Positions 46,701 through 57,900 of a DNA stretch of 64,000 bases are shown one piece after another. The first letter of the stretch is position 1, and the number at the start of each line of letters is the position of its first letter. The stretch spans positions 5,764,669-5,828,668 of the forward strand of contig OZ038439.1 in assembly GCA_964036275.1 (NCBI GenBank), written 5' to 3'. Both the position numbers and the translations under genes were made by a program. This DNA is from Litoditis marina (lineage: Eukaryota; Nematoda; Chromadorea; Rhabditida; Rhabditidae). Below the pieces are notes generated by a model. The model had not been told where the DNA came from. It ran no database searches and worked only from the letters and a program-made list of their open reading frames with translations.

Positions 46701-47104
46701 GTTTGTCGAAATTCGAGAACTTCGACTTTGTGCACAACATTAATCAATTCTTATACATTGTTGGAAAGATAACAAACGCGTTAACGACCAGGCTCCCATA
46801 TTTGGGTCAGAATTGAAACCGGTTCTAGAATTTCCGATTTTAAGTCGAAAAAAAAAAGCGGAAAGCCAAAATATCTAATTTTTCTAGAGTATGCGTCAAC
46901 TATAAACGCGAAATATTCGAAAAAAGTCGAAACTCGGGATAAATACAGTTAAATACTCGATCGACTCCTTTTCTCTTCAGGTACAGGGGCGATAGTGGTT
47001 CTGGACGTACTTTCCAGTCTTCCGGCAATCGAATGTTCATTTCGTTCACAACAGGAGTTTCCTCGGGCCATCCAGGATTTTCTGCCACCTTCACGGCGGT
47101 TTGA
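34715..47104 (+). CDS. Locus E: complete secreted CTLD-CTLD-CUB-CUB protein (552 aa)
   Basis: Exons 34715-34757 (signal peptide MKYLKLLILVLVPSG), 35038-35093, 35607-35693, 36086-36230, 36584-36724 (CTLD1 to about residue 157), 37170-37303, 37829-37964, 38155-38274 (CTLD2, 158-287), 43452-43573 (linker, 288-328), 43897-44084 and 45373-45497 (CUB1), 45630-45676, 46020-46114, 46373-46468 and 46981-47104 (CUB2, ends TFTAV, stop TGA). Total 1659 nt, in frame. It is the most divergent member: longer Thr/Ser/Pro/Ala linker, CUB1 longer by three residues (STADYFQDNSN), and an acidic CUB2 strand GSDDDVSIFDGPG that keeps the D..D..Y/F-D-G layout of calcium-binding CUBs. Exon 4 begins MNTLIQNEA instead of VNAYILTEA. 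Intron 8 (5.2 kb) falls between the CTLD and CUB halves. AATAAA lies near 47279. Confidence 0.9.
35116..35283. mobile_element. GTACGTATG foldback MITE, copy 1
   Basis: The ends are GTACGTATGTTGGGAGATCC and GGATCTTCTAACATACGTAC. The inner arm CATTCTGCGTCTC pairs with GAGACGCAGAATG. It sits in intron 2 of locus E; a half-like remnant follows to about 35370. Confidence 0.8.
36899..37122. mobile_element. CCGAACC-rich inverted-repeat element
   Basis: AACCAAAACCGAACCGATTC..CGAACCAGTTGGT on the left mirrors ACCAACTGGTTCGGGAAGAA..GGTTTTGGTTCGG on the right. It ends about 45 bp before the exon 6 acceptor of locus E, filling most of intron 5. Confidence 0.75.
38355..38726. mobile_element. Long foldback element, about 150-bp arms, copy 1
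   Basis: The left arm AGTAAAAAGTGGGGGAAC.. pairs with ..GTTCCCCCACTTTTTACT. Paired positions add to 77081. Inner arms include GCAAAAATAGAACAATACCA and its complement. Relatives lie at 60120-60470 and at the right window edge. Confidence 0.85.
39006..39464 (+). mobile_element. TTAA MITE, intact copy
   Basis: 459 bp with TTAA at both ends. The terminal inverted repeats (AGAAACCGTTCCGCTATAAT and AGAATCCGTCCCGCTTTAAT) are about 22 bp with three mismatches. Non-coding. TTAA duplication is the hallmark of piggyBac-type insertion. Confidence 0.85.
39640..40070. repeat. Three imperfect tandem units of about 125-140 bp, GGCGCC-rich
   Basis: Each unit has GGCGCCA..GAGCTATACAT, then CATAATTGGCGC, CATGTTCCAAATTTCAG and GTAGTTTTTCCAAT. 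AGCTATACAT recurs at 39691, 39831 and 39955. A related unit lies at 60690-61150. Confidence 0.8.
40135..40655. repeat. GCCGGC-rich cluster, GTCGCCGGCGAGTCGCC motif
   Basis: At least seven occurrences of GTCGCCGGCGAGTCGCC or close variants in 520 bp, separated by ordinary AT-rich sequence, against a GC-poor background. ORFs here encode SPA-type repeats by chance of composition. Confidence 0.8.
41535..41625 (-). mobile_element. tRNA-like segment (SINE or tRNA relic)
   Basis: On the minus strand GGCGGATTGGATAAACGCTC resembles an A-box region and AAGGTTCGATTCCTGCC a T-arm/B-box. It lacks a convincing acceptor stem. Confidence 0.45.
41921..41947. repeat. (GCC)n microsatellite
   Basis: Eight or nine consecutive GCC units within intron 8 of locus E. 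Confidence 0.9.
42520..42605 (+). mobile_element. tRNA-like segment (Leu/Ser-type, likely SINE head)
   Basis: GGGATGGCCGAGAGGATG matches a type II tRNA D-arm and GGTTGTGGGTTCGATTCC a T-arm, but the anticodon and variable arms are collapsed and no acceptor stem closes. Confidence 0.5.
42735..42842. repeat. Second GCCGGC-rich cluster
   Basis: GGCGACTCGCCGGCGATG, CGGCGACATCGCCGGCGACC and related units. This is the reverse orientation of the motif at 40135-40655, about 2.1 kb away in the same intron. Confidence 0.8.
43050..43230. mobile_element. Foldback MITE with GGCGGCGTAGCAATCCC ends
   Basis: GGCGGCGTAGCAATCCCTTC at the left pairs with GAGGGATTGCTACGCCGCC at the right. The interior is rich in CTCATGAGAT units, which are themselves palindromic. 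It lies about 220 bp before linker exon 9 of locus E. Confidence 0.85.
44296..44752 (+). mobile_element. TTAA MITE, intact copy
   Basis: 457 bp, TTAA at both ends, same internal order as 39006-39464. It lies in intron 10 of locus E. The left terminus reads AGATACCGTTCCGC. Confidence 0.85.
45719..45891. mobile_element. GTACGTATG foldback MITE, copy 2
   Basis: The ends TGTACATATCCTAGAAGA and TCTTCTAGCATACATA, with internal CCTGCGTCTC and GAGACGCAGG, match the element at 35116-35283. It lies in intron 12 of locus E. Confidence 0.75.
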
Positions 47105-48866
47105 TGAAGACTATATTTATTGCTTTCGTTCGACAATGAATGATCAGTTTGATGAACTTGCTGTTTTTTTCAGATCGCTTTCCTCTTGTTCCAACTAATC
47201 CAACAGACTCACATACACTCATAGTACATTCGTTTTCTGATCACGAGAAACAAACAAAACACAAATATGAAACATCAAAATAAAAGGCAATAACAAACAG
47301 TAGAGTTAGTCAGCCATAATATATTTCGTAAATTTTTTTATTAGGCTTTGGTGCGGTATCATGTCGGGTTGAGTACGCAAACGGTTCGGTTTCTCAATAA
47401 TCAACTGGTTTGGGAACAGCCGGGTTGGTAAGAAATTTGTGATCGAAGAAAAAAATTTCCACCTCAAGTTTACGAATTTCGTAATAGTAAATTACCTGTC
47501 CATTAAACTATTGCTAATCCATGATGTTATAACATAGCAATCGACACTTCTTCCAAAAAGTGTATTCACGTGCAAAGAACGTGAGTTTCATAATCTCACG
47601 TAACTATACCGACACCGAACCACAAAAAGCAGTATGTATGAAAATTCAATGCTGGGCCGGGATTTCAGCTCGTACCTTAGTTGGCTTGGGATTCACCGAA
47701 TCGAGCGCGAAAGAGCATCCCAACAAGGCTCACGATGTGACGAATAAGGAATGAGGACATTCTCAGATCTGTAGTCTCGATTGTTTTCTGCCATTTGTCG
47801 ATGTTCAAATCAACTAACAGCACTAAAAGGCGAAAAAAACCATTCAGGCGCCGGTAGTGTACGTCTATTCGAAAATGTGCTGCTGAACCTTCAAATGAAA
47901 CAAACGAATCATCAGCTGGTATATATTTTTGTAGGTTTCGTCTTGTCGATTAATCGCCATGCCATTATTTCTTATCTCTCTTCTCATGTTTGAGAAATAA
48001 ATCAGCGATTTTGTTGGTTTTCTGACTATGGAAAGCTCAAAGAACTCCCTTAAAGTTTTTGCTACAAGGAGTCAACATATGTGAAGAATAAAGCATCAAA
48101 CGGAAAACTTGGTGAAGCGAGAAGTTTGTCGAATAAGCATCTACCTACGGACGTACGGATGAGAAAGTATTGATTGACTGATTTATTTGTTTAAATGCAA
48201 ACATGTGATATATACAAGAGAACATCATTCACACGCGGAATCATGTGTCGGAAAACAACAATGAGAACAACTCCAAAATGAAAAACAAACAACACGACGG
48301 ACATTACAGACGGAACAACTCTCAAAGACGAATGAAAATCTCAAGGGTGAACCAGGCAGTAGAAGTCTCATCGAAATGCATTCACTGAAATTGCATCTTT
48401 CGGCTGATAATTTCATCGATATTTTGGATTTCTTACTCAATTTTAAGTACCTGGACCCAGCCCGCACTGGGAATCACTTCGGCCAATTCTACAGTTAACC
48501 TGGTTTCTAGGTAACCTATTTTTTGTAATTTTTTTCAGGTTACCTCATATGTAACCGGCAGGTAACCTAAAGCTGAAATCCGGTTACCGTACAAACTAAC
48601 GGTAAAAACCACATTTTGCGTTGGAAAAACAGGTAACCGGTTTTTCATTTTCGGTTGCCGACCGCTTACTTATAGAAGTAACCGGAAAAGAGGTTACCGA
48701 AAAACCGGTTAGGTTACCAAAAAAACCCGGTTACATATAGAATTCACCACCAAACAGGGATCGAGGTAACATTTCCTAGTTGTCGTTTTTGAATGGTTGC
48801 GTTGTGCGACGTTTATCGTTATTAAATCGATGCAAATAAACTCGTTAATCCTTACTTTTATTCGAA
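47105..48866. other. Spacer between loci E and F
   Basis: It holds AATAAA near 47279, a possible diverged copy of the 4331-4448 foldback element (47626-47740) and the GGTAACC foldback at 48500-48745. No gene is seen. Confidence 0.6.
48500..48745. repeat. GGTAACC-rich foldback repeat, copy 1
   Basis: Many copies of GGTTACC/GGTAACC and AACCGG. The ends TTTCTAGGTAACCTA and TAGGTTACCAAAAA are inverted. It resembles 55410-55675 in order and centre (CCGTACAAACTAACGGTAAA). Confidence 0.8.
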
Positions 48867-48889
48867 AGATAAGAGTCAGCTTAGATAAG
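48867..48889 (+). promoter_or_regulatory. Paired GATA sites of locus F
   Basis: AGATAAG at 48867 and again at 48883, 16 bp apart start to start. The proximal site ends 28 bp before the ATG at 48918. Confidence 0.65.
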
Positions 48890-48917
48890 AAAAGTCAGTG
48901 GAGTCTTTCGACACGGA

Positions 48918-51900
48918 ATGAAGTACTTACTCTGCTTGCTGATTTGTGTGCCTTTGGGTGAGTTTTATAAACTTTTAAAACTGTCTAACGATTGAAAAAG
49001 TAATCAAAATTATTGAAATAGAGTACTACATGTCACAGCAACAGGATAATGGATGGATTTGTGTTGGATATTTCTTTGACGTTAGCGTATCATTCTACCC
49101 TCTCCTTCAATGAATAATCCTAATTGTCTTAATGATCATTCATCATTATTCCATCATTGATGAAATTCTGGCATGTTACACTCTCCCATTGTCAAACATT
49201 ACTTGTTGACAACGCGTCAAATTTGTCACTTTACTGTTTTCCAGGAAAGGCATAGGTCATGCAACAAGTTTTTCCGTACTGTAACTATAAACATGAAGAT
49301 TCGCTCATAAACGTAATATCGCTCGGTATATTTCCACATCGAGTAAAAACCTGCAGGTTGTATTGCCAGGCTGCCGAATTTCATTTGAAAATAGTGAGAA
49401 CTGTACAACAACGTATTCGATATTTGAAATAACTGTACTTTGCAGTTTGTTCGACTTGCACAGATGGTTATGAAGACATGGGCAACGGAGAATGTTACAG
49501 GGTGAGTTTTCTGTCTATGCGGTCATTTATAATGTTGCAAAAATGCTCCATGTTGCATGAAATGGTTTGAATGACTTCACACCAAGTGACGATCTCAAAC
49601 CCCGTCCGTTTGTCTTACTTAGTGACACTCTGGTTCTCCAAAACTCGCTCCAATAGCGATTGCTGTGGGCAAATTGTCAGTCTGTCCACGTACCAACGAA
49701 TGAACCGATAGTTTGTCCAGTCACAAACTGGGGTGTGGGGGTCCCTACCTACCACAAGATAAAGCGTCAACGTATAGTTTCTATTTAATCGCGTTTGTCA
49801 CATTAGATCAGTAGAAGAAGTGAATTTGAAAAGTGTTCATTATGTTTCCAAATCCAGAGATTTTTAATTTTTTATGATATCCCAAATAATTGTAATTTGG
49901 ATTCCCATATAACAGACTGGTTTTTGGCACTGCGTTTCAATAAAATAACTATGCATATTTGTTTTTTATACAATGTTTCTTTTTTATTGTTATATTAGTC
50001 TTCTCGTACAATCCGCAATTGCTTAGTTTCCAGTCAGACTTTCTCCAAAAACCTTGTACCGAGTAAATTATTGTTGTGTAATACATAGCAGTCATTTAAA
50101 CCTTATTAAGTCAGTTATTTTAGTTCTCAAACTAGCGCCACAGTGATTCTGTTACGACAGGTAAACTACAAGTGAACATCTACCACACCCCTCTCTTTTA
50201 CTAGTAAACTACTAGTTTTCCTGTGAGATCTCATGGGACTCAGCCGTGGAAAATCTGGTAACAAGCGCTGCGGTAACGAACTCCGGACTAAGTACCCCCC
50301 TAAGACCCATATTTCAAAAACGAAACTTCTTCATCTTTCAACGAAAAATAAAGAAATAGATGAATTTAGATCAACTTTTCTCACTAATTTTCATTTTTTC
50401 ACTCAAATTTTAGTTTAATCAACTCGAAACCCCGGTTTTGTCGCAATGAAGACTCGAAAACTAGCGCGTGGCATTGATTTCTCGAGCCGGGCCTGAGCCA
50501 ATGAGCCACGCCCCCTTATGTACCCCTCTAACTACCCCGGGTTCTCTCTGAGAGTGATGTAAGCGTAGGATAGGAGTTAAACTATAGTTCTATTCCTACC
50601 TAACTATTAGTGAGATGGTAGTCAGCTACTATTTGATCTGGAGTAAAATTCAATTTAAAAAAATATAAATAAAAAAATAGTATTTTCAACCACCTATATC
50701 TGCTATAACTAGCTATGTGATCCTCTATTGCACTACTCTACGATTTACTATGTTTTGCACCAGGCGGGACTCGAACTCTCAAACTATTTCTTTTGAAGCG
50801 AGGCACTTACCACTGCGCCACGCTGCTGATGTAAGAGGGCGCGCCACAATCTTCTACGATTACAGGCGCGCTTCACTGTTCAGCGCTCACGATAGGAATA
50901 ACGAGAATGCGCTACGAGCCCTAACAAAAAACCTCATACTTTAGCCCGTTCTATAGTAGCACTTATTCGATAGAAAGAATTTCATATTATGAATGTCCAG
51001 CACTTTCTTGCTAGTTAGAGTACTATAGGTTCAGTACTAGCCTACGGTCAAGTCACTACTAACTGTCTACGTGCTTGTAATACCTAAAAAAAAACTCTGA
51101 TTTGAAATCGGTAGAAATAATGTAACATAAAAAAGTTGTTTCAGACAGTTAGCCAGACAGTTTCGAAAAGATTCCACTATCGATCGATTATGATATTGTC
51201 CAATTTAGTGCAGGAACTTCAAATTCTCACCATTAGTGCTGTTTCGATGTGAAATAGTTTGAAAATCCATAGATGAACTAGATGCTAACTTTACTAGTCA
51301 ACATAGCCCCCCTATACCATTTTTTAGTACCAGAGACCCACTTGCAATTTTTGGTAAACGTCAGAACCAACGGTCACACTTTATCCGTGTACAAAGTGCG
51401 CTTGCACGCAGAGGAACACGAGCTGGACACTTTGTAAAACTACAAAGTGCGAATTGGGTATAAAATGCTGGGGGAGCCCATACAGTGAATTGCTACTCAG
51501 TAGAAGCTTGATTCACTGGATTGGGAAAAATTACGGAGCCACTTCTTCACTTTCCGAAATAAGCCGTTTTCAAAATACTTTTATTTGGCCGCGTCATATA
51601 TATGAGAAGTGTGCGGCAATCCTGAAAAATAACTGAACGGTGCAAATGAGTCTTTCTAAAAGATGTCGAGACCACCTTAATGTATGAATCGCGTCGGGCA
51701 AACTCATTTTCAAGTAAGGAAGATAGTTGAATAGGAATACAACACAATTTTAAATTAGCAATATAATAACGAATTTCGACAATATCTGACAGCACTCTCA
51801 GTGAATTAAAGTTCAATGCGAGTTAGCAAATCTTCGATAAATTTATAGGAACTCACCAGAGAACCTATCAAAACATTTCTGTCAGATTAGTGAGGGAAAT

Positions 51901-54900
51901 ATCCACCAGCGTGTATTGAAAATTGTTTGTCTGTCTCTTCTCTCGCATCAGTTGTTGACTTTGATTGCGATTTGCTTATCGTTTATTTTCAGCACTTCAC
52001 TACGACGAAATCTCAGAGAGATGCCGAGTCATACTGTGAACAGCAGGGAGGGCACCTGGTGCAACCTATCAACGCGTTTGTGAGCATTACAACCTCTTAG
52101 TACGCGCAAGTCACACCAAAAAACACTGTTTTTTACGAAATCAAGTTATCAAGATTTTGCCACGTACAGAGCTACATCGAATCTTGATGGTACTACAACT
52201 AACTTCGTTTTCTCAGCGCTCCCCTTTCAAACATATAAACCAATCAGATCTATTCAACCGCACTACACCTAGAGTTCGACGTTCAGAAGCTCTTGAGATA
52301 CAACTTTTCAATCGAACGCTTACAAACGCTTACATTCTTTACTTTTTTAGGTGAACGCTTACATTCTGACCGAGGCTAACAACGTAGGAGTATGGTTGGG
52401 ATTGACTTGCACTGGATCGTTCAAGACGTCCTGTACATATTCAAATGGAGATTACGTCACATCGAGCTCTTATGCTAATTTCTATCCTGGCGAGTTTCGT
52501 GGTTCTCTTCATTTTGTTGAACAGTTTGTTTGTGGCAGCAGTTTCCATGAAGGAATACAATCATTGAAGAAGGACGATTATGTGGTCCATTCGAACGGTT
52601 CAGTTCATTAAACTGCAATACATTTTTCATTTGCAGTTTAAAAGACCGTTGACACGAAATTGGTCCACACAATCGTCCTTCTTTAAAAGAAGGAATACAT
52701 TGAAAAAGTTCTAACAATTGGTTGATAATCGACTACATAACCAACGTGTTGAAAACCATCGGTACCTGTAACTCACATAACTTGGCTATTTGACCAATGA
52801 AAAAAAATGAACTTTTCTGTTAAAATTCAGGTTATCCCAACCCAACCGAGGGAAATTGTGTGTTTTTGTCCACCTCCGGATCTCAGACCGGTCAATGGAT
52901 CAGCGGGAAATGTGGACAGAACAATGTCGCATTTGGATGCCAGAGAAACAGTTCGGAAAACACGTTGCCGCCAAATTACGGTTGGTTTAGACGATGTGGA
53001 GAATCACGCTAGTGTCAATGTTTTGGTATGTTTAGATATTTCAATACTTTCTTGATATTTTCGATAATTGGAATGCGGACGTCTCACCTCCATTCCAAGG
53101 AATGGTTTCATATTATAAAGGTGGGTTCAGCATCTGCGAAAAGTGTTTTGTGTACAAGATTGAACCGAATGTCATTATCCTGCATGTTTTCTTTAGTTCC
53201 CAAATGTGGATCTGCGTACGGTTCCAATGGCAACTTCTGTTACAAGATACTGTCGCCTTCGATTGAAACGAGTGCTGAAGAAGCATGTGAATTGGAGTGC
53301 GGACATCTGACCACCATTCACTCCCAAGAGGTAAAGTTCAAGTTTTCAATTCGTTGAGTCGCCACAATCTGGCCAATCTGTTGTTTAGTTTTCCATTGAA
53401 CCATCATCAGTCAAAGTTTTGACTTTTTTCTTGCTGTTCAGATTCATGTTTTGAATAAGTTTTAAAGAAACCGTTCCGCTATAACTCGAGTTCCACGAAA
53501 AATTTAAAAAGCTCAAAAAGTTTCTCAATGTCTTCCCATAGACCATGAAAAACTTTCTAATTAAAAATTTGTTAAATGTGCATAACATCAAGCCATAAAA
53601 AAAGGGACGTGAACATTTTCACTGTGACGCAACCGGTTCATTTACGCTCAGATGTATTTTTATTTTTAGTCTCCAATTGTGTATTCGTATGTGATAGAGT
53701 GTTTTGAAATTATTGTTGCACTTCTATAGGTAATTTTGAGCATACCCTAAACGCAACCCCCTATCGGTGTCATTACGTAAGCTGCCTTTTTGAGAAAACG
53801 AAGCAAGATAGGAAAATAGAAGTAAATATTTTTGATAATAGTTTTTCGTTTGCCATAGGGTCAGATAGTTCACTCAGAAGTCGAAATTAAAGCGGGACGG
53901 ATTCTTTAATAGACAAAAACTAATCAGAAAACCTACCTGTCAAAACATGTTCTCTTACCACATTGTACCATTCGGAAAACGCGTGAAACAAAAACTGCCA
54001 AATTTCAGGAAAATAGTTTCGTTCGAAATTTGGCGTGCCAATCTGGAGAAACGTATGCTCGTATTGGGTTGAAATACACAGCCGACCAACATTATGAATG
54101 GATAGATGGAACTAGGATGGTAGAGTCGGATTACGTTTATTTTGGTGAGTTCCAGACCTATACTGAACAACCTACAAAATATTTAGTACTTCTGAGTTCT
54201 GGTAGTTTGCGATTTTTTTAATTTCGGTTCCGAACTTCTAATATACGCCAATGAATAAGTATTTCCTAATTTGGTTCGCAAACGTTTCTCAAGAAGTTGA
54301 ATTTTATCGCAACTTGCTAGAACAGAAACTACCATGGAACTCTTCAAACTTGCGGTTCTGCAAGTTCTACACAACCATCAATTGACAGCGTAGAATTTGT
54401 GGAAACAGCGAGGAAGGAGAAAAACGTTGAATTTCATGGATTACAGGCTATGATGAACCTGCTCTCGGAAACTGTGTTGCGATTTCTCTGGTAGATGATT
54501 TGGTGAAAAGTGGTCAATGGATAAACACACCATGTTCTAGCAACATTACTTCCGTCTGCAAACGATGTGAGTGCGATCTAACAGTTCAGAATGAGGTTTT
54601 TATCTCAAGTTCGACACGGATATATTCACTAGATCAAACATTGGGATTCCTCTTTATCAGCTATATATATTGGGTCGTACGTCGAACACAAGTGGGAATT
54701 TCCCAACGCTGTTTCCTACAAGAATCACCATTTTGTGTTAAAGGGAAAAGAGAATATTAACAAGTACGTGCTTTTCTACTAACCGACTGCTTATCCAGTA
54801 AATATGTGTGTTAGGAAAAAATGTAATAAAATAACTGGTGAAAAAAGAACTGAAAACGTCAGAATGTTGCTTGCTGTTTGGAGACAATATTTCCATGAAA

Positions 54901-57900
54901 GTGAAAGGCTATTCATCACAATGCTGAAAAAAACTCACAAGATGTATATTTGTCGACTTCTACTTCCAGCAAAAAGTAAGCCGTGTGTCTCTCGCACTGT
55001 CACCCCCTCGGTCATTCCGCCCACTTGCAGCTCACCTTCGTTTTTCGAAGGAAACGGAACGGTATACAATATTTTACGAAACAATTTGTCGCTCGCTGTG
55101 AATTCATACTAGTCATTTATATTATTCATATTAAGAGTATGAACGAGAGTGTGTGAAGAAACCTCGCTGTTCTCGCCTGAGTGGCAATCAAAACATTGGA
55201 TAAAGGAAATTACTTATTCCGCTTGTGAAAAGATGTGCTTGTGAAAAGATTGACAATTTAATGAAACACGAAAATCTGTCACACCAAGTGCCTTGTAAAG
55301 AGGAAAGTTTTCAAACACCTAACGAACCCAAATAACAAATAACTAGATGTGAAAACAACAGTTATCCCTTTCCACCTCACTTATAGACTCAGTCAGAGTA
55401 CGGCCAATTTTATAAATGTAACCGGGTTTTTTGGTAATCTAACCGGTTTTTGGTAACCCTTTTTTCAGGTTACTTTACATGTAACCGGTAGGTAACCTAA
55501 AAGTAGAATCCGGCTACCGTACAAACTAACGGTAAAAATCGCATTTTACGTTAGAAAAAAAGGTGACTTGTTTTTCATTTTTGGTTACCAACCGGTTATT
55601 TTCTGAGGTAACCCGAAAAAAAGATCCCCGAAAACCGGTTAGGACACCAAAACCCCGGTTACATATATGACGGTGCAAACTACAAATTTGGCGCAAATCA
55701 CCAAAACGAGTGAAAACCTTCATTATTGGTCTGTTTCTAAGTTCCGTTGTTGAATCATGCATTTTCACCCAACATTGGGCGCGAGACATTTCACACAATT
55801 ACTTATGAGCCAGATATAACAATATTTATTCATTCTAAAAGAAATATGACATTGTATAATTATTTTGCTAAGAAGACCAAACTTGGTTCATCCAAAATTA
55901 GGCCACAGCCGAGAGAGAAAAGCGCCGGCACAAATATAATTCAGGTTTCTCTCATGGCAGATAGAGAAAACGTGCCAGCCTCATTTTGGATGATCCAAGA
56001 ATGGGCCGTATGTCCAGTTTTAAACAAATTCAACCAAATCAAAAGTTTTGGGCCTTTACAGAAAACTAGCTAACGGAAAAAAACGTAATAACTGTACGTA
56101 AAACACCTGAATATTCCAACAATAAAAACATACGAAAAACTACGATTAATTTCTAAAATTTAAAAAGCAGGTAATCAAGAAAACCATGGGAAAAAAAAGA
56201 AAAAAACTGAAACAAAGATTCAGAAATACACCCAACTATTGAGAAACATTAAAATAGCTTTAGCAATGACCGCACACCAGTAAACTCATCCTAATAGTCC
56301 GGAATAGTCAAAAAACAGACTACTTTCTAGCCGTAAAGAAGAAAATCGGCTACTTTTGAAGAGAATCTCAAATTTTCACGTTCCTACATCTGAAAACGGC
56401 TTTTTCGCTTAGTTGGAATTAACTGGTGTGTGATAATAACTATAACAAAACTGTGCACATGCCCACACCTAATAGCTTGAAAAACATACAATTCCGGCAG
56501 AGAAAGATCTCAAACTATACAGAACAACATGAAGGGAAAGATCGTAACTTTGAGTATGAATCAGTAAGGTTTGACTAAGCGACAAAAAGTAATCCGTTTT
56601 CAGATGTAAACACGTGCAAATTTAGGATTTTCCATAAAAAGTAGACCAATTTTCATATTTTCGGCTATAAAAGTAGTCCGTTTTTGACTATTTGGACAAC
56701 CTTGCTGGTGTATGACTTTGAGCTAACCTCGAGATATTCTCGGTTCTCGGTAAAGGTGGAGGCAATGTGAATATGTATATAACTTACTATTTCTCTAGGT
56801 TTGTCATTTTTCACTTTACTACAAAAATAACTCATGAATATAAAATTGATAACAACGAAGTAACTCACTCAAGATGCCGTTACGTGGTGCCAACACACAA
56901 AAAAGGCAATCGAAACACTAAACAGTTCAGCTATTGTTCGTCTCTCGTATTCAGAGGCTGTCTTAGTCGTCGATCCTCACTCACTCACATCTACACGTCT
57001 CACGCCGTCCCTGAAAATGAGGCGTATTCACAATTCAGTATAGAAAAAAACTTGATGAGATAACTTTTATTCCACCATCCAGTTCAGAGCCTCGCAATCT
57101 TAGAAAAAAATTAGTACTTCATGAGTGAAACATAAAAATAACAACCTGCCCATCACCAGTAATGTTGTCTGATTAGACAGAAAAATCGCGAAATGCACTG
57201 AATTTCTGCCAATGTTGGTGCGCTTGTACTATTTCAATTGCAGAAATATGATATCATTTGGATTCATGAACGGACGGGTTATTTTTCGTAAAACAGTCGC
57301 ACATTACTAGTGTATTTGATTGAACGAAATCAGAAAAGGCAGATACGGCTCGGCAAACAAAAAAGTCAAAGAAGGGGGTCGTTTTGGTCCGCAAGGGGTT
57401 GAAATTCGCACGTTTTCAGCGAACAAACAAAACTTGCATAAGAATATTTTGCTTATAGGTCATAATTTAACTTTATTTTTAATTTTCGAGAGAGAGGGGG
57501 TCGTAATGGACTCTACGTCAAACTATTTTCTGCCCGCCCCTGATCGAAATACAAGACTTTCACGGTCGGTCTAGCGCTAGCCTACTGAGAGATTACCAGA
57601 AAATGATATTACTTATCAATGTGATATTAACAATCAGTTCGCAAACTAAACAAACAGTCCCTCAGAACAATACGCAGCTAAACGGCATAGACTTGGGAAT
57701 AACTAATATGGCGAATTCACCGGAGAACCATTTTAATGATTCCTAAAACCATAACCACCATTATTAAAAAAATGCCGCGGGCTCAGGCCAAAACACAGCG
57801 GTAGATAGATACTGCCATTGTGGAGAATTAGAACTAAAATTGAAAATATGAGAATGGTAATAACTCACTTTGAAAAAATCCGTACTTGAATGGAACATAG

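Noticed and set aside
47560..47754. Possible Tc1-like transposase fragment (CWAGISAR)
   Set aside because: The underlying DNA resembles the non-coding foldback element at 4331-4448 (GGGCCGGGAT, AGCATCCCAAC), so the protein resemblance is probably accidental.
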